Shown here piece after piece: positions 61,058 to 64,000 of a DNA stretch of 64,000 bases. The DNA comes from Hymenobacter armeniacus (GTDB lineage Bacteria; Bacteroidota; Bacteroidia; Cytophagales; Hymenobacteraceae). Made by a program: the position numbers and the translations under genes. Where the stretch lies: assembly GCF_014699055.1 (NCBI RefSeq), contig NZ_JACXAC010000001.1, positions 372,001 through 436,000 of the forward strand, read 5' to 3'. The notes beneath the pieces were generated by a model. It searched no databases, was not told the origin of the DNA, and worked only from the letters and a program-made list of their open reading frames with translations. How positions within the stretch are numbered: position 1 is the stretch's first letter; each line of letters opens with the position of its first letter.

Positions 61058-64000
61058 TTACTCCTTCAATAGGCGGTGCGTTTCGACGACGTTCCCGTCG
61101 GTGAGCTGGAGCACGTAGGCACCCGCGGGCAGGTGGGCAATGGGCAGGGCCTGCGGGGCCTCGCCGGGGTTGTGCAGGCGCTGCTGCCAGAGGGTGCGGC
61201 CATCCAGGCCAAACAGGGTGAGCGTGACCTGCACGGGTTTGCCCGCAAAGGTCAGGAACGCCTGGTCCTTGGCGGGGTTGGGGTGCAGGGTGGCCAGGGG
61301 GCCGGCCTTGCCGGTGGCCCGCAGGCTCACAACGGGGCTGTAAGTGGCCTGGCCGTCGTGGTCCAGCTGCCGGAGGCGGTAATAGAACGTCACATTGGGC
61401 TCCAGCTTGCGGTCGATGAACTGGTAGGCAATGCTGCGCGAGGAAATGCCCTGGCCCGCCACAAAGCCCAACTGCTCAAAGGTCTTGCCGTTGCGGCTGC
61501 GCTCCACCTGAAAACCGGTGTTGTTGTGCTCCTGCGCCGTTTCCCAGCTCAGCAGGCCGTCGGAGCCCTGCAGCGCCGCCGCAAAGCGCGTCAGCGTCAC
61601 CGGCAGCGAGGTATTGCCGTCGACCACGGTGAACTGCCCAAAGCCCGTGAAGGTGGCCGTGTAGGCAATGACGCCGGTGGTGGCGCTGTTGTCGACGACG
61701 GACGTAGGGGCCACGATGCGCGCCCCACCCGAGTTCAAGGTGCCCGCCAGGCTCACGCCGTTGTCGGCTTGCAGAATCTTCAAGGTGGTTTTGTTGGCGA
61801 AGCCGGCCAGCTCGGCCGCCGTGAAGTAGAACGTGGTGGTGTGCGTGGCGGTGGCATTGGCCGGCGATGGGCTCAGCAACATCACCTTCTGCGCCCGGAA
61901 ATACGTGCCTTTGGGGGTGGTCAGGGTGCTCTGGCCCGTGCCGGCCTGCGCCACGCTGGCCGTCAGGCACGCCACGGGCTGGCTGAGGTTGCTCACGCGG
62001 GCCAGCAGCTGGTACTCGTTGTTTTTGAAAAACATCTCGCCGAGGGTGGCCGGGGCGGGCGCCGAAACGGACAGGCCCGCCTGCGTGGCCACCTGGGCGC
62101 CTTTGCGGCGGCCCGTCACCACCACGTCGTCAATCAGCAGGGGCACGCCGGCCCCGTCCAGGTTGTCGTTGAACCAGATGAAGGACGGCCGGAAGCTGGT
62201 GGCCGTGCCCAGCAGGGCGCTCAGGTCCAGCCCGCTCACGGTCACCACGGCACTGCCGTTGGCATAATAGGCGTAGGGATTGAGGCGGTCAGAACCCAGG
62301 TAATAAATGGAAGAGCCGATGATGAGGCCCACGCGGCCGTAGTCGTACAGCGCCGGGCCACTCGGCGGCACGAGGTAATATTCGCCTTCCACCTTGTATT
62401 TAAAGCTCAGCCGCAGGTCGGTGTAGTCGGTTATGTCGAGCGTTGGGGCGGCCAGGATGCGCGCCGCGGTGCGGGAATTGGTGTAGGCGTAGGGCTTGGT
62501 GGCGGCGTTGTTGGTGATGTAGGCCGCGTTGCCGGACACGCCGGTGCCGCCGTTGGCGCCCACCGCCCACGTGTTCGAGCCTTGGTCGCCGTTCAGCACC
62601 AATTGGCTCCAGCCCGTGGGCAGCGCGGCGGCGGCGTCGAAGTTTTCCGACAGCAGCGTGACCGTCGAAATGGCCGTGGTGCCGATGGGAGCGGGCACGG
62701 CGTCGTTGTCCACAATCGAGAGGGTATGGGTTTGGTTGTTGACGCCCGCCGTGGCCGTGCCGCCGTTGGCGTTCACGGTGAAGCCCAGCACGACGGTTTC
62801 GGTGCTTTCCGTCAGCAGGTCGTCGGTCAGCGTCACAAGCATGCTTTGCGTGCCCGACTGCCCGGTTGCAAACGTGAGCGAGGCCGGCGAAATCGTGTAG
62901 TCCTGGCCCTGCGTGGCCGTGCCGCTCAGCGTGAACGTGATGGTCGTGGCCGCGGTCGAGGCCGTTCCCAGCCGCAGGTTTACTGCCACGGTCCGGGTGG
63001 CGGTGCAGCCGCTGCCCAGCGTGGCCGCCTCCAACTCGGTGCTTTGGCCGAGGGCAAACTCCACCGTGGGCCGGCACCCCGAAGAAGTGCCCACGCCCAC
63101 GCCAAACCAGGCGTTGGTGACCTGCTGCACTTCGTTGGAACACGCGCCGTACAGCGTGATGGCGGCATTGATGGAGGCCGCGCGGGCGGCAGCGTAGTCC
63201 GAATTGGCCGTCAGGCTCAGCTCGGTCAGGTAGGCAATAGCCTGCGATTTCAGAAAGCCCAAGCCCGTCACGCTGTAGGCATTGCCCTTGTCGTTGACGC
63301 CCGACTCGCCCTGGGTTATCAGAAAAAACCATTTGTTCAGCACGCCGCTGTTGTAGTGCACGCCGCAGTTGTCGTTGAGGGTGGAGCTGGGGAAGGGGCA
63401 GCCCGCTATCGACGTGCTTTGCCAGAAGTCGCCTTCGTACGTGTCGGGGTCGCCGGCCAGGTTGGGGGCTTGCATGCTGCGCAGGAAGCCGCCCGGCTGC
63501 GCGGCAATTTCTTCGCCCAGCAGAAAGTAGCTTTTCGGCAAGCCGGAATAATTTTCCACGCAAGCCGCCCAGATGTCGCTGAAGCCCTCGTTGAGGCCGC
63601 CCGACTCGCGGGCGTACACCAGCGCGGCCGTGGCCTGGCACACGCCGTGGCCCAGCTCGTGGGCGCACACGTCCAGCGAGGTCAGCGGCCGGAAGCCGTT
63701 GGCGTTTGCCAGGGTGAGGTAGCTGCCGTCGCCGTAGTACATCGCCGAGCCCGACCAGAAGGCGTTGTCGTAGTTCTGGTTCACGTGCACGAAGCTTTTC
63801 ATGTCGCCGTTGGCGTTGTTCCAGCTGCTGCGCCCGTGAATGTTTTTCCAGTAGTCGCTCACCAGCTCGGTGCCAAACTGCACGTCCACGGCGGCGTTGT
63901 CGAAGTTGGCGTTGTTGAATTCGGCGCTGCTCCAGTTGTTGTCGGCATCGGTAAATTCCACGGCCCCCGCGTCGTTGGCCGTGTTGCGGGTAAGCCGGCG
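61058..64000 (-). CDS. M4-family metallopeptidase with Calx-beta domain and T9SS signal, 5' part missing
   Basis: The open frame reads leftward from beyond the right edge to 61058 (about 980 residues seen). The thermolysin-like domain keeps the zinc motif HELGHGV (near 63.65 kb) and the third ligand in GGLNEGFSDIWAA, plus the active-site His region GVHYNSGVLNKWFFLI. A Calx-beta domain follows (ATQGQDYTISPASLTFATGQ), then a MAM- or jelly-roll-like domain, and a type IX sorting domain at the end (LATLHPNPAKDQAFLTFAGK, GAYVLQLTDGN). It is a secreted protease delivered by T9SS. The signal peptide and propeptide lie outside the window. Confidence 0.93.
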   Translation of the reverse strand, partial: RRLTRNTANDAGAVEFTDADNNWSSAEFNNANFDNAAVDVQFGTELVSDYWKNIHGRSSWNNANGDMKSFVHVNQNYDNAFWSGSAMYYGDGSYLTLANANGFRPLTSLDVCAHELGHGVCQATAALVYARESGGLNEGFSDIWAACVENYSGLPKSYFLLGEEIAAQPGGFLRSMQAPNLAGDPDTYEGDFWQSTSIAGCPFPSSTLNDNCGVHYNSGVLNKWFFLITQGESGVNDKGNAYSVTGLGFLKSQAIAYLTELSLTANSDYAAARAASINAAITLYGACSNEVQQVTNAWFGVGVGTSSGCRPTVEFALGQSTELEAATLGSGCTATRTVAVNLRLGTASTAATTITFTLSGTATQGQDYTISPASLTFATGQSGTQSMLVTLTDDLLTESTETVVLGFTVNANGGTATAGVNNQTHTLSIVDNDAVPAPIGTTAISTVTLLSENFDAAAALPTGWSQLVLNGDQGSNTWAVGANGGTGVSGNAAYITNNAATKPYAYTNSRTAARILAAPTLDITDYTDLRLSFKYKVEGEYYLVPPSGPALYDYGRVGLIIGSSIYYLGSDRLNPYAYYANGSAVVTVSGLDLSALLGTATSFRPSFIWFNDNLDGAGVPLLIDDVVVTGRRKGAQVATQAGLSVSAPAPATLGEMFFKNNEYQLLARVSNLSQPVACLTASVAQAGTGQSTLTTPKGTYFRAQKVMLLSPSPANATATHTTTFYFTAAELAGFANKTTLKILQADNGVSLAGTLNSGGARIVAPTSVVDNSATTGVIAYTATFTGFGQFTVVDGNTSLPVTLTRFAAALQGSDGLLSWETAQEHNNTGFQVERSRNGKTFEQLGFVAGQGISSRSIAYQFIDRKLEPNVTFYYRLRQLDHDGQATYSPVVSLRATGKAGPLATLHPNPAKDQAFLTFAGKPVQVTLTLFGLDGRTLWQQRLHNPGEAPQALPIAHLPAGAYVLQLTDGNVVETHRLLKE

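Overview
The window is chromosomal DNA from a GC-rich member of the Bacteroidota, most likely the Hymenobacter/Cytophagales group. This rests on several proteins with C-terminal type IX secretion (T9SS) sorting domains, a SusC-style outer membrane barrel with a carboxypeptidase-regulatory N-terminus, Bacteroidota -7 boxes (TAnnTTTG) in place of sigma70 boxes, a DUF2256 protein and BatB/BatC-like genes. Genus assignment is inference; no 16S gene is present.

Positions 1 to about 6.45 kb are visibly AT-richer than the rest and carry accessory genes. These are the N-terminus of a PD-(D/E)XK restriction-endonuclease-like protein cut by the left edge, an unknown 347-aa protein, a protein with a reduced family A polymerase palm, an HNH endonuclease, a small GNAT-like orphan, and a tyrosine recombinase with a repeat cluster in front of it. 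I read this as the integrase end of an integrated mobile element. Its other end lies outside the window.

From 6.7 to 39.1 kb the DNA is ordinary high-GC chromosome. It holds katG, a cytochrome b/molybdopterin oxidoreductase pair, a SAM methyltransferase with a thioesterase, dinB-like, pdhB, an OmpA/TPR lipoprotein, a glycosyltransferase with ybaB, secreted T9SS proteins, hutH, hisS divergent from an AraC regulator, an M28 peptidase, a serine hydrolase, a TonB-type barrel, a YwqK-repeat protein, a thiolase and a BatB/BatC-like pair. At 39.1-39.5 kb lies a Ser-Pro-Arg tRNA operon.

From 39.8 to 51.1 kb the genes run rightward. They are a T9SS photosynthesis-factor-like repeat protein, gyrB, a RidA protein, a four-gene light-sensing cluster (heme oxygenase, bacteriophytochrome kinase, single-domain response regulator, receiver-kinase hybrid), and ppk1. 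ppk1 converges on ppx across one strong terminator, so polyphosphate synthesis and hydrolysis genes sit together.

From 51.2 to 64 kb come a 1241-aa phosphoesterase-barrel protein, a YdjM-like membrane protein, two overlapping tiny genes, a Sir2 deacylase, a PNPOx protein, a nitroreductase, a pirin with a double palindromic operator, a HAD phosphatase, and a large M4 metallopeptidase running off the right edge.

Three kinds of short palindromic repeat are scattered between genes (6.6, 24.3, 31.1 and 59.3 kb). Three of the four sites are paired copies in inverted orientation. The best candidates for undescribed biology are the polymerase-palm protein in the mobile element and the repeat cluster and non-coding control region around the integrase.
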